The notes beneath the pieces were generated by a model. The model was not told the DNA's origin and did no database searches. It worked only from the letters and a program-made list of their open reading frames with translations. Positions 9,172-18,306 of a stretch of 64,000 bases of DNA are shown one piece after another (within the stretch, counting starts at the first letter, position 1; the number at the start of each line of letters is the position of its first letter). The stretch covers positions 1,798,001-1,862,000 of the forward strand of contig NZ_VFPL01000001.1 of NCBI RefSeq assembly GCF_006716645.1, in the 5' to 3' direction. Source of the DNA: Arcticibacter tournemirensis (GTDB lineage Bacteria; Bacteroidota; Bacteroidia; Sphingobacteriales; Sphingobacteriaceae). The translations under genes and the position numbers were made by a program.

Positions 9172-9981
9172 CTATTTTTCGCCCTTTTTGGCTTCATTCC
9201 AAAAGACATCCATCTCATTTAATGTCATGTCTTTCAGGTTTTTCCCTATTTCAGCTGCTCGCTTTTCGAGAAATTGAAACCGACGAATAAACTTTTTGTT
9301 GGTTTTTTCTAAAGCATTCTCCGGATTAATGTTGATGAACCGCGCATAATTGATGAGTGAAAAGAGAAGGTCGCCAAATTCGCCTTCAGCTTTTTCAGCA
9401 TCAACGGGTGCATCTGTTTTGTTGAACTCCTCTCTGAATTCATTCATTTCCTCTTCCACCTTTTCCCAAACCTGGTGACGATTTTCCCAGTCGAATCCAA
9501 CTCCCCGCACTTTTTCCTGGATACGCGAGGCCTTCACAAGAGACGGAAGCGAAACGGGCACACCTTCGAGAACCGATTTATTGCCTTCCTTTAATTTGAT
9601 TTGTTCCCAGTTTCTTTTAACCGTTTCCTCATCCTCTGCCGTTACCTCGCCATAAATATGGGGATGCCTGATAATAAGCTTATCGCATAAACTGTTAAGC
9701 ACGTCCGTGATGTCAAAATCCCCCGTTTCTGAAGCGATGCGCGCGTAAAAAGCGAGATGAAGCATGATATCTCCAATCTCTTTCTTTATTTCCTGTTTAT
9801 CACCTTCCAGAATTGCATCGGATAATTCATAGGTTTCCTCTATAGTAAGATGACGCAAACTTTCCATTGTTTGCTTCTTATCCCAGGGACATTGTTCTCT
9901 CAGCGTATTTAAAACGGTAAGCATCCGCTCAAAAGCAGAAGCTGGAGTGGTGGCGGTAGAAGGAGCTATATTTTGAGGCAT
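9172..9981 (-). CDS. mazG: Nucleoside triphosphate pyrophosphohydrolase MazG
   Basis: Hydrolyses (d)NTPs to the monophosphate and pyrophosphate, a cytoplasmic house-cleaning enzyme. Two MazG folds are visible: residues about 20-130 with CPWDKKQTMESLRHLTIEE, and the EExxE plus EIGDIMLHLAFYA metal-binding pattern, and about 160-260 with a second EExxEF / EGEFGDLLFSLINYARF pattern. Length 269 matches the family. It heads the operon with the lipoprotein and ECF sigma factor. A TACCTTTG -7-like motif lies 20 bases upstream. Confidence 0.95.
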   Translation of the reverse strand: MPQNIAPSTATTPASAFERMLTVLNTLREQCPWDKKQTMESLRHLTIEETYELSDAILEGDKQEIKKEIGDIMLHLAFYARIASETGDFDITDVLNSLCDKLIIRHPHIYGEVTAEDEETVKRNWEQIKLKEGNKSVLEGVPVSLPSLVKASRIQEKVRGVGFDWENRHQVWEKVEEEMNEFREEFNKTDAPVDAEKAEGEFGDLLFSLINYARFININPENALEKTNKKFIRRFQFLEKRAAEIGKNLKDMTLNEMDVFWNEAKKGEK

Positions 9982-10000
9982 GAGCTATCAAATTGACGGG

Positions 10001-10008
10001 CAAAGGTA
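10001..10008 (-). promoter_or_regulatory. Candidate -7 element upstream of mazG
   Basis: On the minus strand the octamer reads TACCTTTG (TAnnTTTG), 20 bases before the mazG ATG. No clear TTG is found 19 bases further upstream, so the call rests on one element. Confidence 0.4.
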
Positions 10009-10049
10009 AAAAAAGATGGGGATAATAACCAGATGCTTCCGTTATTACC

Positions 10050-10160
10050 CCCATCGTCTCTTGTCAGTTAGCATTGTTCCTTGTCAGCTGTCCATTGTCA
10101 ACTGTCCATTGTCCATTGTCAATTGTCCATTGTCCATTGTCAATTGCCAATTGTCCATTG
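10050..10160. repeat. Intergenic word-repeat tract (TGTCCATTGTCAATTGTCC type)
   Basis: The words TGTCCATTGTC, TGTCAATTGTCC and TGTCAACTGTCC follow each other with a period of about 7-9 bases. The tract ends directly at the stop codon (10161) of the peptidase gene, so it would form the 3' end of that transcript. Units abut without spacers, so it is not a CRISPR array. Confidence 0.8.
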
Positions 10161-11348
10161 TCAAACGCCTATCTTTTTCCTTAATTCTGAAGGAATAGCC
10201 TTCTTATGAAGTAGTAAAGAAGTAGTTTTATATTTCACAAAGTTCCTGGTGACATACAGATAACCTTTATAATCGTTCGTTGTTCCCCACGAGTTCTTAA
10301 CGATGTAATATTCCTTGCCATTCTGGTCTTTAGAAATACCTACAATGTGCATACCGTGGTCATCTGTGGTATTATAGTTATCAAATGCTTGTTGCCTGAT
10401 TTCGGGAGTCACCGCTAATTCCGGTTTAGGCCCATTGAACATTTCTGCTTTCTGCTGATCGGTCATGTCCTCGTAGCTTGTTTCAGGAACATAAGCAACT
10501 CCATTTTTCCAGCTAAAGCTTTTTTCACTCACGTCAGTAGCCCATGCTACAGTATATCCATTCTTTAAAGCGTTGTCGATAATGTCGGTCATCTCATCCA
10601 TGTGTACATTATAAACCTGATCAAACGACCAGTTGTCGGGAATCAACAGGGTGAACTTTTTATAATATGGGTAATCAGTAAGGGATGAAAGCTCGATATA
10701 ATCATCAGGATTAATGCCAACCAGTTCTTTTGCAAAGCTCTGAGGTGTATAGTTTTTTCCCTTGTAACTGAAACTCTGAGGTACATTTCCCAGATATGCA
10801 TCTAGAACGGCTGTGTAAGCGCTAAGCCAGTTAGGAGTAAGCTGTCCGTTAGGGTTTTTAACTATCGCTTCCAGCATCGCCTGTGTAACTGCGGCCATTT
10901 CGCCAAATTTATTTTTGCTGGTTCCGTAGTTTAGTCCGGTATAAACGCTTAGCGGCAATGCTCCGTATTTTCGGTACATGTTGATCACGTCGTGTGTCTC
11001 TCCTCCGTCGCCTAAAGTCACAGCGCCATGCATGCGAACGTAGTTTTTCGCCTTTTCGATATAGGCGCAACGGGCGCTGTAAATTGGCGAAAGTTCTATT
11101 GGATCTTTACCCAGCCTGATCATTTCAGACTCAAGGAACGAATTAGTAGAATAGCTCCAGCAGGTTCCCGAGGATCCCTGGTTCTTAATAGTTGTATTTG
11201 CAAGATTGATGACGTCGGTAAATTTAAAACCCTCTTTGCTGTCAGCGCTCTGATTGGATTTTAATGAATTAACAAGATTGTCCTGCGAAAAAGAAACATT
11301 AGCCGCTATAATCAGGGCAGCAGAAAAAACGAATGGTTTAAACTTCAT
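10161..11348 (-). CDS. C1-family cysteine aminopeptidase (PepC/bleomycin hydrolase-like)
   Basis: Papain-fold peptidase of the aminopeptidase C/bleomycin hydrolase group, 395 residues. A signal peptide (FVFSAALIIAANVSFSQ) suggests export, unlike the cytoplasmic PepC of Gram-positives. The active site is complete: oxyanion Gln and catalytic Cys in NQGSSGTCWSYS (about 57-68), His in DDHGMHIVGI, Asn in YYIVKNSWGT. The insertions between Cys and His fit the C1B group rather than papain. It is a single gene with word-repeat tracts downstream; the upstream gap of 331 bases shows no clear promoter motif. Confidence 0.93.
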   Translation of the reverse strand: MKFKPFVFSAALIIAANVSFSQDNLVNSLKSNQSADSKEGFKFTDVINLANTTIKNQGSSGTCWSYSTNSFLESEMIRLGKDPIELSPIYSARCAYIEKAKNYVRMHGAVTLGDGGETHDVINMYRKYGALPLSVYTGLNYGTSKNKFGEMAAVTQAMLEAIVKNPNGQLTPNWLSAYTAVLDAYLGNVPQSFSYKGKNYTPQSFAKELVGINPDDYIELSSLTDYPYYKKFTLLIPDNWSFDQVYNVHMDEMTDIIDNALKNGYTVAWATDVSEKSFSWKNGVAYVPETSYEDMTDQQKAEMFNGPKPELAVTPEIRQQAFDNYNTTDDHGMHIVGISKDQNGKEYYIVKNSWGTTNDYKGYLYVTRNFVKYKTTSLLLHKKAIPSELRKKIGV

Positions 11349-11679
11349 TATGAGGAATAAATTATAAAAGCATGCTATTAAACCGGTCTTCCGAAAAAGG
11401 ATTTCCTAATGATAGCACGTGTGTGTTTAAGGTGTAAATTTATGAGGATGTGAGTAATAAAAAAAGAAATTTGCTTTTTTATAACAGAATGCCGTCAATT
11501 ATTAGCAATCGGCGACAGGCGATCAGTAATCCGCAATCCGCAATCCGCCGTCAGCTTTAGCCTTTTGCTTTCTGCTTTCACCTTTCAGCAAGCAGCCTTA
11601 TGCTTTCGCCTTTCAGCTTTTATCTTTAAACCCTCAACCCTCAACCCTCAACTCACAACCCGCAACCCGCAACCCACCA
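11349..11679. other. Non-coding gap between peptidase and amidohydrolase genes
   Basis: No gene is seen. The right half (about 11515-11679) is word-repeat sequence in blocks: AATCCGCAATCCGC, then CTTTCAGCTTT and CTTTTGCTTTCTGC, then CCCTCAACCCTCAA, then CAACCCGCAACCCGC, ending at the amidohydrolase stop. The left part is AT-rich and would hold the peptidase promoter, which I could not pinpoint. Confidence 0.7.
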
Positions 11680-14600
11680 TCAATCACACTCCGGCGTTGT
11701 GAAAGTAAAGGTTTCAGCATTACCGTTTATTACCACGCCTTCACCGCGGGTTGTTTGCCACCAGAACTTAGCCCTCTGTTTTGGTCGGTTGCCTTCTTCA
11801 TTCATTGTCTCGGCATTAAACAAGCGTCCGTTAGCCATCACATACTTAATACTTTCAGTGTTCCTGATGTCGTCGAGAGGATTTGCATCCAATACAAGGA
11901 GGTCAGCAAGCTTTCCGGCCTCGAGTGAACCCAACTCTTTACCCATTCCAAGGTATTCAGCACCATTAATAGTAGCACAGCGGATTGCCTGCAATGCACT
12001 CATGCCTCCCTGCGCCAGCATCCACAGTTCCCAGTGAGCACCCAGTCCCTGTAATTGGCCATGCGAACCGAGATTAACTTTTGTGCCGCCATCAGCAAGT
12101 TGCTTCACCGCCTTTGCTACTTCAATATGACCATAATCGCCAAATTCTGAAGTTGTTCTCCTCCGCGAACGGCTGTCGATAATCGCACGGGGCACGAAAT
12201 TAAGCAACCGCTCTTTTTCCCATACATTGGTACGGTCATACCAGAAGTTCTCGCCCGACTGTGATCCATAGCTAACAATCAGGGTAGGAGTGTAGCCCGT
12301 TTTACTCGCATTCCAGAATGCCTTTACATCTTTATATACAGGCACTACCGGGATATTGTGTTCAATGCCGGTATGCCCGTCGATGATCATCGACAGGTTA
12401 TGGAAATAGGTCGATCCGCCTTCTGGAACTACCTCCATTTTTAATTCGCGTGCGGCTTGTATGATTTGCTGCCGTTGTTCCCTCCTTGGCTGATTGTACG
12501 ACTTTACCGAAAAAGCACCAACCGCCTTCATTCGTCTTAAATGTGATCTGGCGTCGTCCAGACTGTTTATGACGGCTTTAAAATCTCCATCGGCACCATA
12601 TAAAATAGACCCCGTTGAGAAAATACGCGGCCCGATCATTCGTCCTGATCTGACCATTTCAGATTGACTGAAAACCATTTCAGTGTTACTAGAAGGATCG
12701 TGTGATGTTGTTACACCATAGGCAAGGTTTGCAAAATAGCTCCAGTCCTGTTGAGGTGAAATGCCATCGGGGCTGGTTGGAAGGTGCGCATGGACATCCA
12801 CAATGCCTGGCATGATCGTTTGGTTATCGGCACTGATAACCAGTGCATCATCCGGTACTTTAACCTGGGCAGCCGGACCAACTGCAACAATACGGTTCTT
12901 CTCAATTACAATTGTTCCGTTTTCGATAACTTCGTTCCCTTTCATCGTAATGATGCGGGCGTTAGTAAAAGCAATTTTGCCTGAGGGGGCGTCGGATGCC
13001 AGTTTAAGACCTATTTCCAAACCAGTACTGTCAATAGCCGGCAGTGTTTGCGGAGCGCCCTCAACGAAACTAAAGGAATTTTTAATTTCCCTGCTGAAGT
13101 ATTGTGATCCAAGTGTCCAGTTTAGCTTTTTACTGTCGCGGCTCCAGTGCAGGTACGTTCCCGCGTCTCTGGTAACCTTGGTTAATGGCAGAGATTTGTT
13201 TTCTGCCGAAAGTTCAAGTCCGTTTGCTGAGGCAACAAGGGGCGTAATGTAAGCATTGAAAAGCTCAGTAAAAGCAAGCCATTTTCCATCTGGACTCGGG
13301 ACGAACTGGTTGGCATAGGTAGACAGATAATGAGTCCTGACGTTGCCGCCGTTCAGATCCATGCTTTTAAATGCTTTCTTATCTCCTTCGTGGCTCTGGA
13401 AAAATATCCTGGAATCATTTGAACTGAACAGGGGTCTTATCCCGTTTTCAGAGATTTTTACGGGCTCACCTCCGTTAACGGAGATAACATAGATTCCCGG
13501 GTTCTTTCCGAAAGTGAAGCCCAGTGAGTAATTTCCTGTGCCCTTTCGGTATACAACCCTATCACTTTTGTTCGAGAATTTAGGCGAATAATAAAAGCCC
13601 TTTTCGGTAGTTAGTGGCGTAACACGCCCGCTTCTGAGGTCAAGCTTATTCAACGTTCCTTTGGTTTCGTCATTCCAGCTTACAAAGACCAGCCACTTGC
13701 CATCGGGACTAAAATCCGGCTCAAACTCAAAGTCCGTTCCCTCAGTGATACGTTTGGGTTCACCGTCGGGTAAGGTTTTCGTATAAATATATCCCGCCGC
13801 GTTGAATGCGATCATCTTCCCGTCAGGTGAAGTGCTTGTTTGCCTGATCATTTTAGCATCGAACTCATCCTTGAAAACCGTCTGCTCAAAATGCAATGCT
13901 TCAGTAACGGTTTGATTCGACGTCACATCAAAAGGAATTTCTTTCACAACCTGTGAGGCGATATCCAGATTTCTAATCTTGCCTTTCGCATAGAAGATGA
14001 TGTTTTTACTGTCCGGAGTCCAGGCAAAGCCAGGGTAAACGCCAAAGATTGCCCAGGCTTCCTGCTGGTCGCGCGAGAGATCATCATACACAGGCCATTC
14101 CTCGCCTGTCGAAAGGTCTTGTAGATATAATACTGATTTTAATCTTACACGTTTTACAAAAGCAAGCATTCTTCCGTCAGGAGAGGGCTGCGGCCGAACC
14201 GCTCCGCCGGGACCACCTGCAACTTCATCGGTTTCACCAGTTTCCCGGTTCAGGCGCTTGATGGCGTAGATCTCACCATTCGGGTCCTTGTTGTATTGGA
14301 AATAGGGTCCCGGACTCACATCCTCACTGTAATACAGATATTTACCGTCAGGCGAAACCGCTGGTTCTCCTGCATCCTGCTGATCATTCTTTCTTTTTGT
14401 AAGCTGAACGCCATCGCCTCCCGAGATGTGGTACATCCACATCTCGCCTGCTCCCAGAGAACGGCTGGCAGTAAAATGCTTTCTCGCTATCAGGTATTGG
14501 TTGTCGGGCGTCCACACGGCATTATTCAAAAGCCTGAATGTTTCCTTTGAAACCGCACGTTTACCGGTTCCGTCGGCATTCATGACCCATATATTGTCGG

Positions 14601-14919
14601 CACCCCCCTTATCACTAGTGTAAGAGATGTATTTCCCATTGGGACTAAAACGCGGCTGCACATCAAAAGCCATACCTCCCGAAAGTAATACAGCAGCACC
14701 ACCCGTAGCCGGGATTTTATAAATGTCGCCTAACAGGTCAAAAACAATTTCTTTTCCGTCCGGACTAACGTCCAGGTTCATCCAGGTTCCTTCGTCGGTA
14801 TAAATAGAGACTGTTTTTACAGGGCCTGTTGGTTTGTCTATGTTCCAGGTAGCAGATTTTTGCTGACTGTAGGCATATGAAGAGATAAATACAGATAGAA
14901 TAATATAAACTTTCTTCAT
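11680..14919 (-). CDS. TolB-like beta-propeller plus amidohydrolase fusion protein
   Basis: 1079-residue exported metal-dependent hydrolase. The signal peptide (VYIILSVFISSYAYSQ) is followed by repeated PD40/TolB blades up to about residue 620, visible as recurring SPDGK motifs (DVSPDGKEIVF, RFSPNGKYISYTSD, SPDGKWLVFVSW). The amidohydrolase half starts near 650 with the composite beta-sandwich, metal ligands HAH in MPGIVDVHAHLP, a His in DGHTGIEHN, LGSHGQ, and the closing GSLEAGKLADLLVLDANP. I use the ATG at 14919, which makes a proper signal peptide, instead of one 8 codons upstream. Substrate unknown; cyclic imide/peptide substrates occur in the superfamily. It is followed by a word-repeat tract. 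Confidence 0.92.
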   Translation of the reverse strand: MKKVYIILSVFISSYAYSQQKSATWNIDKPTGPVKTVSIYTDEGTWMNLDVSPDGKEIVFDLLGDIYKIPATGGAAVLLSGGMAFDVQPRFSPNGKYISYTSDKGGADNIWVMNADGTGKRAVSKETFRLLNNAVWTPDNQYLIARKHFTASRSLGAGEMWMYHISGGDGVQLTKRKNDQQDAGEPAVSPDGKYLYYSEDVSPGPYFQYNKDPNGEIYAIKRLNRETGETDEVAGGPGGAVRPQPSPDGRMLAFVKRVRLKSVLYLQDLSTGEEWPVYDDLSRDQQEAWAIFGVYPGFAWTPDSKNIIFYAKGKIRNLDIASQVVKEIPFDVTSNQTVTEALHFEQTVFKDEFDAKMIRQTSTSPDGKMIAFNAAGYIYTKTLPDGEPKRITEGTDFEFEPDFSPDGKWLVFVSWNDETKGTLNKLDLRSGRVTPLTTEKGFYYSPKFSNKSDRVVYRKGTGNYSLGFTFGKNPGIYVISVNGGEPVKISENGIRPLFSSNDSRIFFQSHEGDKKAFKSMDLNGGNVRTHYLSTYANQFVPSPDGKWLAFTELFNAYITPLVASANGLELSAENKSLPLTKVTRDAGTYLHWSRDSKKLNWTLGSQYFSREIKNSFSFVEGAPQTLPAIDSTGLEIGLKLASDAPSGKIAFTNARIITMKGNEVIENGTIVIEKNRIVAVGPAAQVKVPDDALVISADNQTIMPGIVDVHAHLPTSPDGISPQQDWSYFANLAYGVTTSHDPSSNTEMVFSQSEMVRSGRMIGPRIFSTGSILYGADGDFKAVINSLDDARSHLRRMKAVGAFSVKSYNQPRREQRQQIIQAARELKMEVVPEGGSTYFHNLSMIIDGHTGIEHNIPVVPVYKDVKAFWNASKTGYTPTLIVSYGSQSGENFWYDRTNVWEKERLLNFVPRAIIDSRSRRRTTSEFGDYGHIEVAKAVKQLADGGTKVNLGSHGQLQGLGAHWELWMLAQGGMSALQAIRCATINGAEYLGMGKELGSLEAGKLADLLVLDANPLDDIRNTESIKYVMANGRLFNAETMNEEGNRPKQRAKFWWQTTRGEGVVINGNAETFTFTTPECD

Positions 14920-14940
14920 TTTTATATCTAAAGTGTAAGG

Positions 14941-14948
14941 CAAATATA
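14941..14948 (-). promoter_or_regulatory. Candidate -7 element upstream of the amidohydrolase gene
   Basis: On the minus strand TATATTTG matches TAnnTTTG and lies 21 bases before the ATG at 14919. The -33 element is not convincing. Confidence 0.35.
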
Positions 14949-15024
14949 CTTCTTCTCATCCATGGACAGAAGTAGCAATAGTTGATATCCGGTAAAAAAC
15001 ACATCTTTGTAATTGGGAAATAGT

Positions 15025-16917
15025 ATGACAATCTATCAGGTACTCAAGAAATACTGGAATTACGATTCATTTAGACCTTTGCAGGAAGATATCATTCAAT
15101 CTGTCCTGGATGGGAAAGATACGCTGGCTTTATTGCCGACCGGCGGAGGGAAATCGATATGTTTCCAGGTACCTGCAATAGTAAATCCCGGGATCTGCAT
15201 TGTCGTGTCTCCTCTTATCGCCCTGATGAAAGACCAGGTCGAAAATCTGAAGTCACGGGGGATTGAGGCTGTAGCGATTGTTTCGGGGATGGGAAAGCGC
15301 GAAGTCGATATCATGCTCGATAACTGTGTTTACGGGAAGATAAAGTTTCTTTATCTGTCTCCGGAGAGGCTCATGTCTGATTTGGTAAGAGCCCGTATTT
15401 CGTACATGAATGTCAACCTGATCGCAGTAGACGAAGCCCATTGTATCTCTCAATGGGGCTATGATTTCCGCCCGCCCTATCTTCATATTGCCGATATCCG
15501 TGAGATTCATCCCCAGGTACCGGTGCTGGCACTCACGGCCACTGCTACAGAACGCGTAGTGGAGGATATACAGCAAAAGCTCCTGTTTAAAAAGCCGAAC
15601 GTTCTCCGCAAAAGCTTTGCCCGTAAGAACCTGAGCTACGTGGTGGCTCATGAAGAGAATAAATACAGGAAACTGTTTTCTATTGCTGCCAATATAGAAG
15701 GTACGGGTATTGTGTATGTAAGAAACCGGCGTGAAACTCAGGAAGTATCACGCTTGCTCAACAATGAGGGCTATAATGCCGATTTCTACCACGCCGGTAT
15801 CGACACACCTGGCCGAAGTCTGAAGCAGGAGGCCTGGAAAAAGAACGAAACAAGGATTATTGTAGCAACAAATGCTTTCGGAATGGGAATTGATAAGCCA
15901 GATGTGCGGTTTGTTGTGCATCTCGACCTTCCGGGTAGCCTGGAGGCTTATTACCAGGAAGCGGGCCGTGGAGGTCGTGACGAAAAGAAAGCCTATGCCG
16001 TTTTACTGTATAATCAGGCAGACCGCATACAACTTGAGAAAAAGCTCGAGCTAAGCTTTCCGTCAATTGAGGAGATCAGGCAGGTTTACCATGCGCTGGG
16101 CAACTATTATCAGATCGCCTATGGAGCAGGAGAGGGACTTGTTTTTGAATTCGACATAGGTGATTTCTGTTCCCGCTTCAAACTGGATGCTCTCAAAACC
16201 TTAAGCGCATTGAAGTTTCTGGAGCACGACGAATATATTTCGCTCACCGAAAGTGTATACCTTCCGTCCAGACTAAAAATTGTAGTAGCTGCCGAAGATC
16301 TTTACCGGTTTCAAATAGAGTATGCCGGATACGATGCGTTTATAAAATTGCTGCTACGTTCATATGGCGGGCTTTTTGAACAGTATACTCCGGTAAGAGA
16401 GAGTGAAATTGCCCGGCGAAGCGGTAAAACTACCCGTGAAGTAATGCAAATACTCGAGAAGCTGGAGGAACTTGGTTTGCTGAGCTATCTGAAACAAACA
16501 GACATGCCGCAGCTTCAGTTTGTAAAAGCAAGAGCTGATGGCGCACACCTCAATATCGATACGAAGTATATCGCCTTGCGGAAGCAGATTATGCAGTCCC
16601 AGGTGAAAGCCGTTGTTCATTACGCAGAGGCGAAGGCGTGCAGAAGTCGTCTGCTCCTTGAGTACTTTAATGAACCAGAGTCAGAAAAATGCGGGATCTG
16701 TGATGTCTGTCTTGAAGAAAAGAGACTTGCAAACAGTAAAGGCCTTTTCGAACAGATCACTTTTGAAATTATCCAGCTCCTGAGCGCCGAACATCTCAGC
16801 CTTGAAGAAATCATCACATCCCTTCACTCCGGAAACGAAAAAGAACGCATTGACGCCCTTCGCAACCTTCTCGACGCCGGAAAGGTCAAATCGGACGGGA
16901 TCGGCTATTATTTATAA
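15025..16917 (+). CDS. recQ: ATP-dependent DNA helicase RecQ
   Basis: 3'-5' DNA helicase of recombination and repair, 630 residues. The helicase core covers about 1-335: motif I LLPTGGGKSICFQVP, motif II DEAHC, motif III LALTATAT, motif VI QEAGRGGRDE. The RecQ C-terminal zinc-binding helix follows with Cys residues in CRSRLLLEY and CGICDVC (about 540-565), and a winged-helix region. The final 60 residues are helical and do not look like a standard HRDC domain. The ATG at 15025 is preferred to a TTG four codons earlier. It is convergent with the PEGA gene, with a terminator hairpin between. Confidence 0.96.
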   Translation: MTIYQVLKKYWNYDSFRPLQEDIIQSVLDGKDTLALLPTGGGKSICFQVPAIVNPGICIVVSPLIALMKDQVENLKSRGIEAVAIVSGMGKREVDIMLDNCVYGKIKFLYLSPERLMSDLVRARISYMNVNLIAVDEAHCISQWGYDFRPPYLHIADIREIHPQVPVLALTATATERVVEDIQQKLLFKKPNVLRKSFARKNLSYVVAHEENKYRKLFSIAANIEGTGIVYVRNRRETQEVSRLLNNEGYNADFYHAGIDTPGRSLKQEAWKKNETRIIVATNAFGMGIDKPDVRFVVHLDLPGSLEAYYQEAGRGGRDEKKAYAVLLYNQADRIQLEKKLELSFPSIEEIRQVYHALGNYYQIAYGAGEGLVFEFDIGDFCSRFKLDALKTLSALKFLEHDEYISLTESVYLPSRLKIVVAAEDLYRFQIEYAGYDAFIKLLLRSYGGLFEQYTPVRESEIARRSGKTTREVMQILEKLEELGLLSYLKQTDMPQLQFVKARADGAHLNIDTKYIALRKQIMQSQVKAVVHYAEAKACRSRLLLEYFNEPESEKCGICDVCLEEKRLANSKGLFEQITFEIIQLLSAEHLSLEEIITSLHSGNEKERIDALRNLLDAGKVKSDGIGYYL

Positions 16918-16940
16918 AAAAACCCGGTATATGTACCGGG
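16914..16940 (-). terminator. Intrinsic terminator between recQ and the PEGA lipoprotein gene
   Basis: Perfect 7-base-pair stem CCCGGTA/TACCGGG (16923-16929 and 16934-16940, loop TATG). On the minus strand it is followed by seven T's, so it chiefly ends the PEGA gene; the T-run on the plus strand is weak. Confidence 0.8.
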
Positions 16941-16949
16941 CTGAAATTG

Positions 16950-17348
16950 TTACTTAGTGGAAGTGGCCTGTACCGGCGCTTGTTTTGTTAAATTTAACTC
17001 GTATGCCTTTGGATCATATTGCATCATAGCTCCAGTGGCTGCGTCGATGATGAATCCTGGAAAGAAAAAAACATTGACAATACTGACTGCATCAAACGTA
17101 GTCTCAGGTTCGAAAGACCTTCTTTCATATCCGTCTTTTTTGAGTACTACGGTCTGGCCTTTAAATCCTTTTTTTATTCTAAGATCCAGAGGTGTTACTC
17201 CTCTCTCAATGCCATCGACTTCCACAGTCGCACCGGGAGGATTAGTTACTACTTTAATTGATTGTTTGGATCCTTTAAATACGGTGCAACAGCTTGACAA
17301 CAGCAGAATCACCACTGATGACATGACAAGGTTAAGAACTTTTTTCAT
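16950..17348 (-). CDS. PEGA-domain lipoprotein
   Basis: 132 residues. A signal sequence (VLNLVMSSVVILLLSSCC) with a lipobox Cys around 20 is followed by a PEGA domain (about 32-75: QSIKVVTNPPGATVEVDG, GVTPLDLRIKKGF), a small sandwich often found in surface proteins that bind carbohydrate or other proteins. The rest holds a short hydrophobic stretch (VSIVNVFFFPGFIIDAATGA). The frame runs 22 codons further upstream, but the ATG at 17348 places the signal peptide correctly. It lies downstream of the trp operon on the same strand, with its own terminator. Function unknown. Confidence 0.82.
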   Translation of the reverse strand: MKKVLNLVMSSVVILLLSSCCTVFKGSKQSIKVVTNPPGATVEVDGIERGVTPLDLRIKKGFKGQTVVLKKDGYERRSFEPETTFDAVSIVNVFFFPGFIIDAATGAMMQYDPKAYELNLTKQAPVQATSTK

Positions 17349-17440
17349 TTTATTATTTGTGAATTTTAGGCAAGTGTAAAACTTTATTCTTAAAAACACA
17401 ATTTTTAATGGCATTAAGACGGCAATTGCATCAGTCTTCG

Positions 17441-18217
17441 TTATTGACCATTTTTCAGACTTTGAATAAATCCAGGGATTTTATCCATATAATCTTCTGA
17501 ATCAAGTAGTCTTACAAAAGCGCTTCCCACAATTGCACCGTTAGCATATTCGCTTGCTTTGCTGAAGCTCTTATTGTCTGAAATTCCGAAACCGATCATC
17601 GTTGGGTTTCTAAGTTTCATATTTTTAATCCGGCCAAAATAATCTTCAGTCCCCGCCGATACAGCAAGGTTCTTCCCGGTGGTCGATGAAGATGAAAGCA
17701 AATAGATAAAACCATTACTCAATTCATCGATCTTGCGGATGCGCTCGTCGGACGTATGAGGGGTGATAAGAAAGATATTGCTGAGGCCTTTACTTTCAAA
17801 ACACGAACGGTACATCTCTTCATATTCATACATCGGAAGGTCTGGTACGATCAGTCCGTCAACGCCCACCTCTACACACGATGAGCAGAACCTCTCTACG
17901 CCGTATTGCAGCACCGGGTTTACATATCCCATCAGCAGTACCGGGATAGAAACTCTTTTCCGAAGGTCCTTCAATTGTTCAAAAAGTACTTTTACAGTCA
18001 TCCCGTTTTCGATAGCTTTTTGCGAGCTGTTCTGAATAACTGGTCCATCGGCCAGAGGATCAGAATACGGTATCCCGATCTCAAGAAAATCCGCCCCTGC
18101 CTTTTCCAGCGCCTCTGCAATATCAACAGTGCTGTTCAGATCAGGATATCCGGCGGTAAAAAATATAGATAATACAGAAGATTTTTTCTGTTCAAATACG
18201 TTTTTAATTCTGTTCAC
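17441..18217 (-). CDS. trpA: Tryptophan synthase alpha subunit
   Basis: Cleaves indole-3-glycerol phosphate to indole and glyceraldehyde 3-phosphate, passing indole to TrpB through a tunnel. The 258-residue TIM barrel shows the catalytic Glu in DFLEIGIPYSDPLADGP (about 42-58) with the following Asp, the MGYVNPVLQYG strand, GVDGLIVPDLP, and the phosphate-binding YLLSSSSTTG and IGFGISDN loops. It is the last gene of trpD-F-B-A. The start is 89 bases after the trpB stop, the only sizeable gap in the operon, filled with short TTTAGAGT and ACTTTCAACTTT words. Confidence 0.97.
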   Translation of the reverse strand: MNRIKNVFEQKKSSVLSIFFTAGYPDLNSTVDIAEALEKAGADFLEIGIPYSDPLADGPVIQNSSQKAIENGMTVKVLFEQLKDLRKRVSIPVLLMGYVNPVLQYGVERFCSSCVEVGVDGLIVPDLPMYEYEEMYRSCFESKGLSNIFLITPHTSDERIRKIDELSNGFIYLLSSSSTTGKNLAVSAGTEDYFGRIKNMKLRNPTMIGFGISDNKSFSKASEYANGAIVGSAFVRLLDSEDYMDKIPGFIQSLKNGQ

Positions 18218-18221
18218 TTTC

Positions 18222-18306
18222 TTTAATGTTTAGAGTTGATTGTTTAGAGTTTAAAGTGAAGTTCTGTCGTTATCAGACCTTCTACTTTCAACTTTTAACT
18301 TTCTAC
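18222..18306. repeat. Short word-repeat tract between trpB and trpA
   Basis: Contains GTTTAGAGTTGATTGTTTAG and TTCAACTTTTAACTTTC words and ends at the trpB stop. It is a shorter, more degraded relative of the other tracts and lies inside an operon. Confidence 0.5.

Noticed and set aside
10050-10160. Possible CRISPR array from regularly repeated TGTCCATTGTC
   Set aside because: Repeats are too short and abut without unique spacers; no cas genes in the window.
12761-13252. 163-codon plus-strand frame inside the amidohydrolase gene
   Set aside because: Low-complexity translation without domain character; the opposing frame is a clear amidohydrolase.
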